A stretch of 64,000 bases of DNA from Streptomyces sp. L-9-10 (GTDB lineage Bacteria > Actinomycetota > Actinomycetes > Streptomycetales > Streptomycetaceae). A program made the translations under genes and the position numbers. Location of the stretch: the NCBI RefSeq assembly GCF_004151105.1, contig NZ_PHRF01000008.1, positions 62,001-126,000 on the forward strand, read 5' to 3'. Under the pieces are notes generated by a model. The model was given only the letters and a program-made list of their open reading frames with translations, ran no database searches and was not told the DNA's origin. Below are positions 25,669-34,954 of the stretch, piece after piece; the stretch's first letter is position 1; the number at the start of each line of letters is the position of its first letter.

Positions 25669-27987
25669 ATGCCAAAGAAGCGCTCGGGCGGGGGTCTGAC
25701 CGGGACCCAGCAGGCCGCCAAGTTCCTCGGTGTCAGCGTGCTCGCGGGAGCGGTGCTCGCGGGAATCGCCCTGCCGGCCTTCGGGGCGCTGGGACTCGCC
25801 GCCAAGGGGACGGTCGAGGGATTCGACGAGATCCCCGCCAACCTCAAGACGCCGCCGCTGAGTCAGCGGACCACGATCCTGGACTCCCAGGGCGGCCGTA
25901 TCGCCACGGTCTACTCACGTGACCGCACCGTCGTCCCGCTCAAGGACATCTCCCCGTACATGCAGAAGGCGATCGTCGCGATCGAGGACTCGCGCTTCTA
26001 CGAGCACGGGGCCATCGACCTGAAGGGCGTGCTGCGCGCGGTCAACCGCAACGCGCAGTCGGGCGGCGTCGCCCAGGGCGCCTCGACGCTGACCCAGCAG
26101 TACGTGAAGAACGTCTTCGTCGAGGAGGCCGGCGACGACCCGGACAAGGTTGCGCAGGCCACCCAGCAGACCCTGGGCCGCAAGATCCAGGAGCTGAAGT
26201 ACGCGATCCAGGTCGAGGAGGAGCTGGGCAAGAAGAAGATCCTCGAGAACTATCTGAACATCACCTTCTTCGGGCAGCAGGCCTACGGCATCGAGGCGGC
26301 CGCCCAGCGCTACTTCTCCAAGCCGGCCAAGGACCTGAAGCTCGAAGAGGCCGCCATGCTGGCGGGCATCGTCCAGTCGCCGAGCCGGTACGACCCGGTC
26401 AACGACGAGGAGGAGGCCACCAAGCGGCGCAACATCGTGCTGCAGCGGATGGCCGACGTCCGCGACATCTCCCAGGCGGAGGCCGACCGCGCCAAGGCCG
26501 CCCCGATCACGCTCAAGGTGAGCCGTCCCGCGAACGGCTGCATCACGGCCGTCGCCGGGGCGGGCTTCTTCTGTGACTACGTGCGCGAGGTCTTCCTGAC
26601 CGACCCGGTCTTCGGCAAGGACCGCAAGGAGCGGGCCAAGGTCTGGAACCAGGGCGGTCTGACGATCCGTACGACGCTCGACCCGAAGGCCCAGAGCTCG
26701 GTACAGGCGTCGATAAAGGATCACGTCAACCAGAGCGACAAGGTCGCCGCGGCGGTGACGCTGGTCGAGCCGGGCACCGGCAAGATCCTCGGCATGGGGC
26801 AGTCCAAGCCCTACGGCTTCGGGAAGAACGAGACCCAGATCAACTTCTCGGTCGACAAGGGGATGGGCGGCTCGAACTACGGCTTCCCGACCGGTTCGAC
26901 CTTCAAGCCGTTCCTCGCGACGGCGGCCATCGAGCGCGGTGTCCCGCCGACACAGTCGTATCCGGCGCCGTACCAGATGCCGTACCCGGCGTCGATCCAG
27001 ACGTGCAGCGGGAAGCCGTGGGTCAACACGGAGGGCGACACGGCCGAGAACGAGAACGAGTCGGAGGTCGGGCCGTACGGGCTGAAGGAGGCGATGGCCA
27101 AATCCGTCAACACGTACTTCGTGCAGATGATAGAGCAAATCGGTCTCTGCCCCGTGACGGAGACGATCGCCAAGCTGGGCGTGGTCCAGGGCGACGGCAA
27201 GAAGCTGCCGGAGTCGCCGTCGGCCCTCACCCTGGGCTCGCAGGGCATCTCGCCGCTGCGGATGGCGAACGCGTACGCGGCCTTCGCGAACCGCGGCACG
27301 TACTGCACGCCCATCGCCATCGACTCGATCAAGACGGCGACGGGCAAGAGCCTGAAGGTGCCGGAGTCGGGCTGTTCCCAGGCCATGTCGGAGAAGACCG
27401 CCGACACGATCAACACCCTGCTGAAGGGCGTGGTCGACTCCGGTACGGGTGAGGCGGCCGGACTGACGAGCCGCGACAACGCCGGTAAGACGGGTACGAC
27501 GGACGCCCGTAAGAACGCGTGGTTCGTCGGATACACCCCGAACATGTCCGGCGCGGTCTGGGTCGGCAGCCCGTCCCAGCAGGTCGAGATGGAGGACATC
27601 ACGATCGGGGGCGAGTACCACGACAAGGTCTTCGGTGGTCAGGTCCCGGGTCCGATCTGGAAGGACGCGGTGTCCGGCGCGCTGGACGGCAAGCCCGCCC
27701 CCGGCTTCGTGACGGTCGACATCCCGGACGCGCCGAAGGGCCGGGACACCGACAGGCCGGGCGGGAACAACCAGGGCCAGGGCAACGGCGGCCGGGGCGA
27801 CAACAAGCCGGGCGGTGACGGTGACGGTGGTGATCCGTTCCCGGACCTGCCGGACCTGATCAGCGGCGGCCAGTCCCAGGGCAACGGGAACGGCGGCAAT
27901 GGGAACGGCGGGAACGGCGACGGCGGCCAGAACGGCGGCGGCGGCGGAGACAACGGCGGCCAGGACGGCGGCAACGGCTTCCCGTAA
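25669..27987 (+). CDS. Class A penicillin-binding protein (transglycosylase/transpeptidase)
   Basis: A 772-residue protein with an N-terminal membrane anchor (about 18-45). The GT51 domain has Glu106 in IEDSRFYEHG and the STLTQQYVKN motif. The transpeptidase has Ser410 in STFK, Ser479-Val-Asn481 and Lys607-Thr-Gly. It polymerises and cross-links peptidoglycan outside the membrane. The last 90 residues are a Gly/Asn/Gln-rich tail (GNGNGGNGNGG type), probably flexible in the wall. A terminator follows at once. Confidence 0.95.
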   Translation: MPKKRSGGGLTGTQQAAKFLGVSVLAGAVLAGIALPAFGALGLAAKGTVEGFDEIPANLKTPPLSQRTTILDSQGGRIATVYSRDRTVVPLKDISPYMQKAIVAIEDSRFYEHGAIDLKGVLRAVNRNAQSGGVAQGASTLTQQYVKNVFVEEAGDDPDKVAQATQQTLGRKIQELKYAIQVEEELGKKKILENYLNITFFGQQAYGIEAAAQRYFSKPAKDLKLEEAAMLAGIVQSPSRYDPVNDEEEATKRRNIVLQRMADVRDISQAEADRAKAAPITLKVSRPANGCITAVAGAGFFCDYVREVFLTDPVFGKDRKERAKVWNQGGLTIRTTLDPKAQSSVQASIKDHVNQSDKVAAAVTLVEPGTGKILGMGQSKPYGFGKNETQINFSVDKGMGGSNYGFPTGSTFKPFLATAAIERGVPPTQSYPAPYQMPYPASIQTCSGKPWVNTEGDTAENENESEVGPYGLKEAMAKSVNTYFVQMIEQIGLCPVTETIAKLGVVQGDGKKLPESPSALTLGSQGISPLRMANAYAAFANRGTYCTPIAIDSIKTATGKSLKVPESGCSQAMSEKTADTINTLLKGVVDSGTGEAAGLTSRDNAGKTGTTDARKNAWFVGYTPNMSGAVWVGSPSQQVEMEDITIGGEYHDKVFGGQVPGPIWKDAVSGALDGKPAPGFVTVDIPDAPKGRDTDRPGGNNQGQGNGGRGDNKPGGDGDGGDPFPDLPDLISGGQSQGNGNGGNGNGGNGDGGQNGGGGGDNGGQDGGNGFP

Positions 27988-28033
27988 ACCGCGATGGCCG
28001 AATGCGGTAGCTGACCGCGGTAACTGAATGACG

Positions 28034-28080
28034 AAGGGGCGCTCCATCCGACGGCGGTAGGCCGGGACGGAGCGCCCCTT
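28034..28080 (+). terminator. Terminator of the penicillin-binding protein gene
   Basis: AAGGGGCGCTCC at 28034-28045 is perfectly inverted at 28069-28080, ending in CCCCTT. Confidence 0.88.
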
Positions 28081-28158
28081 ACTCGTGGCCCCTCATTACT
28101 CGTGGCCCCTCATTACTCGTGGCCCCTCGTTCGTCACTCGTCACTCGTCACTCGTCAA
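28079..28158. repeat. 17-bp and 7-bp tandem repeats
   Basis: About three copies of TTACTCGTGGCCCCTCA are followed by four of CGTCACT. The array follows the terminator and is non-coding. Confidence 0.85.
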
Positions 28159-28196
28159 ACTGAGAGCGGGTGCGGGTGCGGGTGCGAGCGTGAGGT

Positions 28197-28661
28197 TCAG
28201 CCGGCGAGGGAGCGCTTCACGAGGGCGGCAACCCGGCCTCCCTCGGCGCGGCCGGCCACCTTCGGGTTCACGATCTTCATCACGGCGCCCATGGCGCGCG
28301 GGCCCTCGGCTCCGGCGCCCTTGGCCTCCTCGACGGCCTGCGCGACGATCGCGGCCAGCTCCTCGTCGGTCAGCTGCTTCGGCAGATACGCGTCGAGAAG
28401 CACGCCCTCCGCCTTCTCACGCTCGGCCTGCTCCGGACGGCCGCCCTGGGCGAAGGCCTCCGCCGCCTCACGGCGCTTCTTCGCCTCCTTGGCGATCACT
28501 TTCTGCACCTCGTCGTCGGAGAGCTCGCGCGCGGACGTGCCCGAGACCTCCTCCTTGGTGATCGCGGAGAGGGTCAGCCGCAGCGTGGCGGAGCGGAGCT
28601 CGTCACGCGCCCTGATGGCCTCGGTGAGGTCTTCCTTCAGCTTGGACTTAAGGCTGGTCAT
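28197..28661 (-). CDS. GatB/YqeY-domain protein
   Basis: A 154-residue protein from ATG 28661. It is all-helical, with the typical LKEDLTEAIRARDELRSATLRL start and the ending MGAVMKIVNPKVAGRAEGGRV motif. This domain is the tRNA-binding tail of GatB, found here as a free protein of unknown role. It is divergent from the phosphoesterase. Confidence 0.9.
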   Translation of the reverse strand: MTSLKSKLKEDLTEAIRARDELRSATLRLTLSAITKEEVSGTSARELSDDEVQKVIAKEAKKRREAAEAFAQGGRPEQAEREKAEGVLLDAYLPKQLTDEELAAIVAQAVEEAKGAGAEGPRAMGAVMKIVNPKVAGRAEGGRVAALVKRSLAG

Positions 28662-28738
28662 GGGGCCAAGTGTGGCAGGTGCCGAGAGGTACCCGCCCGC
28701 GGATTTCGTGCCCGTACGGCGTCTGCGACGATGGGCGC

Positions 28739-29677
28739 ATGCGCGCACGCTACGGGGTTCCCCTGAAAATCACCGCAGGCATCGCGGCAGTCGGCGCGGC
28801 CGGCCTCGCCTACGCCGCGGGCTTCGAGACACGCTCGTTCCGGTTGCGCCGGATCTCGGTGCCCGTGCTACCGCGCGGCATGCGTGACCTGCGGGTTCTC
28901 CAGGTCTCCGACATCCATATGGTGAGTGGACAGCGGAAGAAGCAACGCTGGCTCCAGTCGCTGGCCGGGCTGCGCCCCGATTTCGTGGTCAACACCGGCG
29001 ACAACCTCTCGGACCCGGAGGGCGTACCGGAGGTACTGGACGCGCTGGGCCCGCTGATGGAGTTCCCGGGTGTCTATGTCTTCGGCTCGAACGACTACTA
29101 CGGCCCGAAGCTCCGCAATCCGGCCCGCTACCTCTTCGAGAAGGCCCAGGGCCGCCACGGTCTGAACGGGAACGCCCCGGCCGTCCACGCGGTGCACAAC
29201 CCGTGGGAGCCGATGCGCGACGCCTTCGACGCGGCGGGCTGGGTGGGCCTGACCAACACCAGGGGCCGGCTGAAGATCGACGGCCACGAGATCGCCTTCA
29301 CGGGCGTCGACGACCCGCACATCAAGCGGGACAGGTACGAGCGGGTCGCGGGCGGCCCCGAGGCCGACGCCGACCTCTCGATCGGTGTGGTGCACGCCCC
29401 CTACCTGCGCTCCCTGGACTCCTTCACCGCCGACGGCTACCCCCTGATCCTGGCGGGCCACACGCACGGCGGCCAGCTCTGCATCCCCTTCTACGGAGCG
29501 CTGGTCACCAACTGCGACCTCGACACGGACCGCGTGAAGGGCCTCTCCACCCACCGCTCCGGCGGCCACACCGCCTACCTCCACGTCTCGGCGGGCTGCG
29601 GCACCAACCGCTACACCCCGGTCCGCTTCGCCTGCCCCCCGGAAGCGACACTCCTGACCCTGACCTCCCGCCCCTGA
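28739..29677 (+). CDS. Metallophosphoesterase (calcineurin-like), membrane-associated
   Basis: A 312-residue protein starting at ATG 28739, with an N-terminal hydrophobic stretch (about 7-25). The metal motifs SDIHM, NTGDN, GSNDYY and the late GHTHGG are all present. It resembles the YkuE/YpbG-like subgroup; the substrate is unknown. Confidence 0.88.
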   Translation: MRARYGVPLKITAGIAAVGAAGLAYAAGFETRSFRLRRISVPVLPRGMRDLRVLQVSDIHMVSGQRKKQRWLQSLAGLRPDFVVNTGDNLSDPEGVPEVLDALGPLMEFPGVYVFGSNDYYGPKLRNPARYLFEKAQGRHGLNGNAPAVHAVHNPWEPMRDAFDAAGWVGLTNTRGRLKIDGHEIAFTGVDDPHIKRDRYERVAGGPEADADLSIGVVHAPYLRSLDSFTADGYPLILAGHTHGGQLCIPFYGALVTNCDLDTDRVKGLSTHRSGGHTAYLHVSAGCGTNRYTPVRFACPPEATLLTLTSRP

Positions 29678-29751
29678 CGTACCGGGCCCCGGCCCACTCC
29701 CGGCCCCTGTCGCCCCCCGAAACCGGATTTCGTCTCCGGCCAGCGGTGGGC

Positions 29752-29788
29752 TAAAGTAATCGATGTCGCCGCGACACGGGCGACATCG
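29752..29788 (+). promoter_or_regulatory. tRNA-Pro promoter -10 and leader hairpin
   Basis: TAAAGT at 29752-29757, with a weak TTTCGT 18 bases upstream, could be the promoter. CGATGTCGCC at 29761-29770 pairs perfectly with 29779-29788. The 3' arm includes the first two bases of the tRNA, so the precursor leader can fold onto the mature 5' end. Confidence 0.5.
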
Positions 29789-29860
29789 GGGTGTAGCGCA
29801 GCTTGGCAGCGCGCTTCGTTCGGGACGAAGAGGTCGTGGGTTCAAATCCCGCCACCCCGA
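29787..29860 (+). tRNA. tRNA-Pro(CGG)
   Basis: A 74-base cloverleaf. The acceptor CGGGGTG pairs with CACCCCG, the anticodon arm CTTCG/CGAAG encloses the loop TTCGGGA with anticodon CGG, the T loop is TTCAAAT, the discriminator is A and no CCA is encoded. It reads proline codon CCG. Its 3' half is the attachment site of the island. Confidence 0.95.
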
Positions 29861-29912
29861 CAGCTGAAACACCAGGTCAGGGGCCTGATCCGCTTAGCGG
29901 GTCGGGCCCCTG
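29819..29912 (+). repeat. Left attachment repeat (attL-like), within tRNA-Pro and its terminator
   Basis: Bases 29819-29893 are identical to 42918-42992 (75 bp). After two mismatches identity resumes to 29912/43011. The copy runs from the anticodon loop through the tRNA 3' end and terminator, as expected for an integrative element that restores the tRNA. Confidence 0.92.
29878..29912 (+). terminator. tRNA-Pro terminator (left copy)
   Basis: A 16-bp stem with two wobble pairs (CAGGGGCCTGATCCGC against GCGGGTCGGGCCCCTG) and loop TTA. The right copy at 42977-43011 has loop AGA. Confidence 0.85.
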
Positions 29913-29931
29913 AGTGGTTCCTGGGCATCCT

Positions 29932-29976
29932 CTGGGAGCCGTTTGGGAGCCAAGTACGGAAACGGGCTCCCCAAAC
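29932..29976. repeat. Arm-type repeat cluster, left end
   Basis: CTGGGAGCCGTTTGGGAGCC (two GGGAGCC units 11 bp apart), then GCTCCCCAAAC inverted 14 bases on. A near copy in the same orientation lies at the right end (42793-42828). These may be integrase or Xis arm sites. Confidence 0.55.
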
Positions 29977-30056
29977 GCCGACTCACGGGCGGCTCGCCAC
30001 CAGGCGATGGAACGGCCGTGGCCCGTCGCCGTCACGCGTCACCGGTAGACGCGTGC

Positions 30057-30728
30057 TCAGGCTTCCTCCTCCCAGCACCAACACTCTTTACGCTTCAGCA
30101 GCGGATCATCCAACGCAGATGGAACGTCGTCGGCATCTCCCCAGCCCCAGGACACGAAGTGGTCTCGAAGGAAGTCCTCAGCATCGATCACGGCCATCCA
30201 CCTGTGGACAAACACCTTCTCCGACTCGCGAAGTGTTCCGTCGCTGCCGTGACCGATCCAACCCCAAGCACCGTGATCCGGGAGGTAAGTGATCTCGGCG
30301 GTCCCGCCATGCCCTTCCACTGTGATCTTCTCTGGCTGCCCTGAGGAGTCACCAGCCGCGCCTGGCCACTTTTTACGCGCCGCCTGCTTTGAGATCCCCC
30401 AGGCGGATCCCAAATGTCCATAGGTAGCCCCCATGTCCCCACCCATCAGCGCGGCCTCAGCGGCAAGGACCTCAACAGCTCCGTGCACCTGCCGCAAGGC
30501 GTGCAGATATGCAAGCCGCCAGTCTGTGAACAGCTCCGCCGAAGCCGAGGGCACGTGTCCATTGGCCCAGCATTCCCGACCACGCGCTGAGACCTGTCCC
30601 GCAAGATCACGGGCGACCTTCCTCAGTTCGTCACGCATTCGTGCGATTTCGGCGGCATCAGGCGAACGCCACGGCTCCCGCATGGCATCCGCATCGAACC
30701 AGAACTCGTCACCATTCACTGAACGCAT
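30057..30728 (-). CDS. Hypothetical protein with HTH-like segment
   Basis: A 223-residue protein from ATG 30728 (MRSVNGDEFWFDADAMREPW). An Ala/Arg-rich helical N-terminal half precedes YGHLGSAWGISKQAARKKWP (about 115-134), which reads like a helix-turn-helix. The C-terminus has several Trp residues and ends CWCWEEEA. It is not recognised as a known family. A regulator of the island is possible, not shown. Confidence 0.65.
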   Translation of the reverse strand: MRSVNGDEFWFDADAMREPWRSPDAAEIARMRDELRKVARDLAGQVSARGRECWANGHVPSASAELFTDWRLAYLHALRQVHGAVEVLAAEAALMGGDMGATYGHLGSAWGISKQAARKKWPGAAGDSSGQPEKITVEGHGGTAEITYLPDHGAWGWIGHGSDGTLRESEKVFVHRWMAVIDAEDFLRDHFVSWGWGDADDVPSALDDPLLKRKECWCWEEEA

Positions 30729-31023
30729 GAGGACAACCGTAGTTGTCGCAACGCGCCCAGTGCAGGACACGTGACACGGACTTCAAAACGTTGAGGTGCT
30801 CAGCTGCTCGCCCCAGTCGAGCAGAGCAGAGAAAGAAACTGCAGGTCACGCGCGTATGCCATGGGGCCGGGCAAGCGGCCGCAGCCGACAGCTAGACAGG
30901 AGATGGATCGAAACGACTTGCGGGGCTAAGTAGCACCTGTCCGAAGGTGGGCGCGCTCGCATCACCGAGCTATCCGCTTGCTTACGACCAGCTGCGTCGT
31001 AGGCCCGAAGAATCGGAAGAATC

Positions 31024-31227
31024 GTGACCAAGAAGCACCTGAGCTCCCACGTTGATCCTGGCACTCAAGACGCCTACCCGCCGGAACCGCCCTGCTCCAC
31101 ACCGGTCTTCGAACTCCGTTGCGGCCCGCTGCATGTAACCCTTGATCAGGTGCCCTACAAGTTGCTGCTGACCCTCGCTAGCACAGCGGCCATGTTCGTC
31201 GCCCTGGGGGATAACTGGGTTTACTGA
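31024..31227 (+). CDS. Small membrane protein next to the integrase
   Basis: A 67-residue protein starting at GTG 31024 behind GGAAGA. A Pro-rich start is followed by ELRCGPLHVTLDQVPY and a single hydrophobic helix (about 45-62). Similar small proteins are often seen beside Streptomyces integrases (from memory). The 295 bases before it (30729-31023) hold only a weak hairpin near 30805. Confidence 0.5.
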   Translation: MTKKHLSSHVDPGTQDAYPPEPPCSTPVFELRCGPLHVTLDQVPYKLLLTLASTAAMFVALGDNWVY

Positions 31228-31314
31228 AAGCAGGTCAGGGGCGTGGCCCAATTGCGGACCACGCCCCTGGCCGGCTTCGCGTCCCCCGGGCAGTCGAGAG
31301 CTCCGCTCGAAGAA

Positions 31315-32822
31315 TCATCTCCCCTGGTGACGTGGTCGGAGGAGATCGTTGAGCACGCCGACGGGAGACTCGGGACATATCAACAAGCGCGCGGAAAGTG
31401 CCGCCTCCCACTGCTCGGTGAGGCCGAGCATGAGGCGTTTGCGCATGCAGGGGGTGACGTGGGCGTAGCGCGCTGAGAGGGAGCCGTCGATGTGGCCCAT
31501 GCGGTCGTCCATGAGGACCTTCTCGGTACCGAGGTCCTCCATCACGGTCCGGTGGGTATGGCGCAGACCCTGAGGTGTGAGGCCCTTGGCTATCGGGAGC
31601 CAGCAGGCGTCGGCCCGGTCGCTGGCTCCGCGTCCTCGGGCCGGGACGCCGGGCCACGGCTCACCGAGAAGCGGTACGGGGCGGGCCTCCTGCGGTGCCT
31701 TCTTCGGGTACCAGCCGGAGACCGCCGGGGTGAACAGCCACGTTGCGAAGCTGTTTCGGCGCCAGTGGGCTACATGCTCCGACACCGCGCCGCCCCGCAC
31801 GAACCCGAGGTCCGCGATGGCCTGCTCCACCTTCGCTCGCGTGGCTTCAGTGACGCGGTCGGGGCGGTTGAGGACGTTCGACACCGTCCCCGTGGAGACC
31901 TCGGCACGGCGCGCGACGTCGATGAGCTTCGCGCCCTGGTGGCCGCCGGTGCGGGCCGCGCCCTGGCCGCGGAAGACGTAGACCTTTCCGTGGCAGGGGC
32001 AGGGTGTCGGCTTCGTGCGCGCGATGTGGTTGGCGACCAGGGCCGACAGCCAGTCCGTGGAGTCAAGGGTGCGGTAGCTGTCGTCCTTGGGCGGGCAGCG
32101 GACCATCTCGCCCGTGTCGAGCTCGTACAGTTGCCACTCGACTCGGACGGAGCCGGGCGGGCGAAGTCGGTTTCCAGGCCGACGATTTCGCCCCAGCGCA
32201 TGCCGGTGTAGCCCTTGAGGACCACGGCGACGAACTCCTCGTCACGGCCGGAGAGCAAGGCAGCGCGCTCCGCGGTCAGCAGGATGCCGAGCGGATCAGT
32301 GACCACCTTCTCCGGGCCACGGTCGCGGGAGCGGCCAGCGCGCTTGCCGCGTCCGCGCCGTCTGGCGGCCGGGTTGGAGGTGATCAGGCCCTCGTCGATC
32401 GCGTCCTCGAAGATCAGGTGGAGCGTCGAGCGCCAGGTCTTGACGCTGGAGGCCGCGTAGACGGCCTTCTCCTTCTTCTCCCACAGGTCGACGTCCGTGC
32501 GCAGGATGCCGGCGAGCGCCTTGTCCTCGAAGTCGGGGAGCAGGTGCTCCTCGATGTGGCGCTTGTAGTTCTGCATAGTCGAGGCGGCCAGGTCCTGGGC
32601 CTCGTACCAGCGGTTGGCGTACTCGCCGAAGGTCTCCTGGCCGAGTGCCGGGTCGCGCCAGTCGCCGCGCCGGTACTTGTTCTCGGCCTCGCTCGCGGCA
32701 CGCTGGGCCTCGCCCTTGGTGGCGAAGCGGATCGCCTTGCCGTTCTCGTCCACGACCGTGAGGTGCTTGCCGGGCGCGGTCTTGTATCGGCCGCGCCAGT
32801 AGTTTCCGGGCTTCTCCGCCGC
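31315..32822 (-). pseudogene. Tyrosine recombinase (integrase) with LacI-like HTH insert, broken
   Basis: Two overlapping minus-strand frames make one integrase. The N-terminal part has the SAM-like domain (EYANRWYEAQ...) and the first catalytic Arg in TGMRWGEI. A one-base loss in the CGCCCGGC run near 32155-32165 shifts the frame. The second frame has the remaining active site: LRHTH and ARYAHVT with the tyrosine. Between them lies AKLIDVARRAEVSTGTVSNVLN, a LacI-type helix-turn-helix. A stop codon and no start precede the first residues at 32822, so the N-terminus is also missing. It is not functional as read. Confidence 0.88.
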
Positions 32823-33267
32823 GACTCACCTGGACGCGACAGGACTGCGACTGATCTGCCTGTCCAACAACGCCGACATCGCAGCCGACCGCACCGCTGC
32901 CGTACTCCTGCGAGAATTGCGGGAACACCCGGACTTGGACCCGAGGGACCTCCTCCCCCGCGTGGCGGCCGTACGACGAGAGCCCAAGGCTGTCGTCCGC
33001 AGGCAGGACGCAGTGGGTGTCGAGAGCCCCCACATCGAACTCGGCACCTACACCTGCGACCAGATCCCCGGAAGCCTCCGGCTCACCCGCAGCGCAGGCA
33101 CCCTCCATCTGTGGCGCCGAGGAACCAGGGACCAACTCACGCAAGCGGGACCGGCGACGTACACCGGCAACGGCTACACCCTCACCTTGAACGGCACTGC
33201 AGACCGCGCGGATCAATTCACCCTCGACCTTGACCGGGCCCCCGGTCTCGCATACGTCCGCCGCTAA
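32821..33267 (+). pseudogene. C-terminal fragment, possibly of a serine hydrolase
   Basis: A frame open from the integrase breakpoint and lacking a start. It contains GLRLICLSNNADIAADRTA and then a beta-rich end (TYTCDQIPGSLRL...YVRR), the pattern of the C-terminus of beta-lactamase-family hydrolases with a trailing domain. The upstream part is lost at about 32821, the same junction that truncates the integrase, so one deletion or recombination likely cut both genes. Confidence 0.5.
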
Positions 33268-33326
33268 CCATCGACCACGAGGCCGCTCCCCCGCGGCGCA
33301 CAGTCCCCACCCAGGGCCAGAGCACG

Positions 33327-33740
33327 ATGCATCTGACCACCCTCGACCCGTGGGGAATCGAACTGGAGAGAGTTTCGGTGCTTGACCGAATGGTGATTCC
33401 TGGGATCGCTGAATTCGCGCGAGGAGGTCTGCCCACGCCCGCCCAGACCGATGACCAGAACCCATGGGTGGACGGGATCTGCTGGCTGTACTGCGGCTGA
33501 CGCTGGACACGCGTCCTATGGATCGGGCCAGCAAGCGTCGCGGGCCTCCAGGCCCCGATGTTCGCGTGCAGCTCCTGCATCAGCGAACTACACGAGCGGG
33601 TGTGGCAGTCCGTGGTTCTCGGCGACGAACCGGACAGCCCCGATGCCCAAGCGAAGTCAGTCGCAAACGACGAGTACAGTCGACGACGCGGAGGCCGCCA
33701 CCGAGGCCGCAGCAGATTCCTGCGCTCACGAACAGGTTGA
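33327..33740 (+). pseudogene. Cys-pair hypothetical protein interrupted by one in-frame TGA
   Basis: ATG 33327 opens a frame of 137 codons broken only by TGA at 33498-33500. The product reads MHLTTLDPWGIELERV... with CWLYCG before the stop and CSSC after it, suggesting a zinc-binding domain. The single stop could be a nonsense mutation or a read error. No family is recognised. Confidence 0.55.
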
Positions 33741-33899
33741 CGAAAACCCCACCACGAATTCACCACCGCCGAACGCAGTGCAAGCATCGTCCAGAACTCC
33801 GGGCCCACGGACTTCTCCACGTTCATCGCCGCCCGCAGGGTGCGCGTCGGCGTCATGCTCGGCTGGGCAGGGACGCCTCGGCGTACGTCGGCTGGACGG

Positions 33900-34136
33900 C
33901 CACAGGCCGGGCCCGCCCGCCCTGGCACCCTGGGTACCGCCCTCGGCGTCAGGTGTCCAGTACCGCGGCTTCTCCCGGGTAATGCCCAAGTCAGCGGCCA
34001 CGTCCTTCATCGTCCGCCGCCCTGCTGACGTCCTCCACAAGGCCACCGCATCCGCTCGGAAATCCGGGGGTGCACTTCCGTCCTGCCATGTGAACCACTT
34101 TTCCGGGCAATATGGATCCGCCGTCAGAGTGTCCAC
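33900..34136 (-). pseudogene. IS3-type transposase OrfA fragment
   Basis: The minus-strand frame contains FRADAVALWRTSAGRRTMKD and VAADLGITREKPRYW, the helix-turn-helix start of IS3/IS911 OrfA. It loses similarity after about 60 residues and no OrfB or terminal repeats are seen. The surrounding 33741-34447 holds only decayed sequence. Confidence 0.6.
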
Positions 34137-34447
34137 ATCTCAGAGGTCACCTGATGCCGAGAGGCAGCCCTGACCAGCACCGCTCCCGGACAAGGACCAG
34201 CGCGTCATCACCGGCACGAGATCAACCGGCCGTCTCCGTGAAAAAACGAGGCTGGGTGCGACTGCTGGCACCGCACGACGCCGCCGCCCTCACCGATGCC
34301 GAACCCGACCACGCAGAAGTTCCCCATCACCAACCACCACTACACTTGCCGCATAACAGCACCAACAAGTGTCCATTTTCGTGAGGGAAGACCCTTTCCC
34401 TCGATCTTCGTTGCTTTCAGGAAGACGCCCGTGCCAACATTCGGCGA

Positions 34448-34954
34448 ATGACTAACAACGGTGACGGCGTATCAGGGAACCGCCGGACGTCGAAAATTGC
34501 AGAGCTCGCCAGCCTGCCGACAAGTGACAGGCTACCTACCTCGCAAGAGAAGCCCACAGCGGTTCTCAGTGCGGTAGCAATGGACGAAGTGGCTTTCGCA
34601 CGCCGTCGGTTCGACCTGCTGCTCGAAGAGTTCCGGGAGACGGCCGTGCTGGTGCCGTTCGATATGCACGGCAGCCTGTGGACCGCCGATCAGAACGGTG
34701 TGCGGTGGATCTGTTCGTTCTCGGACGAGGAGGCGCTGGCCCGGTTCGCCCTGGCGCAGGGGGATGCCGAGCGGGAGTGGACGTACCGGACGGTTCTCGG
34801 TGCGCGGCTGCTGGATGTGATGGTGCCGATGCTGCCGGGGCCGGCGGGTGTGGCGCTGGATGCGGGGAGCGGAGAGGGCATGTTGTTCCCGCCGGTCAAG
34901 GGCATTGTGCCGGACTCGGTCGCGATTGATCTCGGGGGACGGAATGACCGGTGA
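34448..34954 (+). CDS. SseB-like protein heading a toxin operon
   Basis: A 168-residue protein from ATG 34448. Residues 80-165 match the SseB N-terminal-like fold common in actinobacterial toxin loci (TADQNGVRWICSFSDEEALARF). It overlaps the next gene by 11 bases. A role as chaperone or adaptor for the downstream secreted proteins is inferred. Confidence 0.75.
   Translation: MTNNGDGVSGNRRTSKIAELASLPTSDRLPTSQEKPTAVLSAVAMDEVAFARRRFDLLLEEFRETAVLVPFDMHGSLWTADQNGVRWICSFSDEEALARFALAQGDAEREWTYRTVLGARLLDVMVPMLPGPAGVALDAGSGEGMLFPPVKGIVPDSVAIDLGGRNDR

Noticed and set aside
33726..34136. 136-residue intact protein
   Set aside because: Only its first 60 residues resemble a transposase; the rest is out-of-frame, composition-biased sequence.
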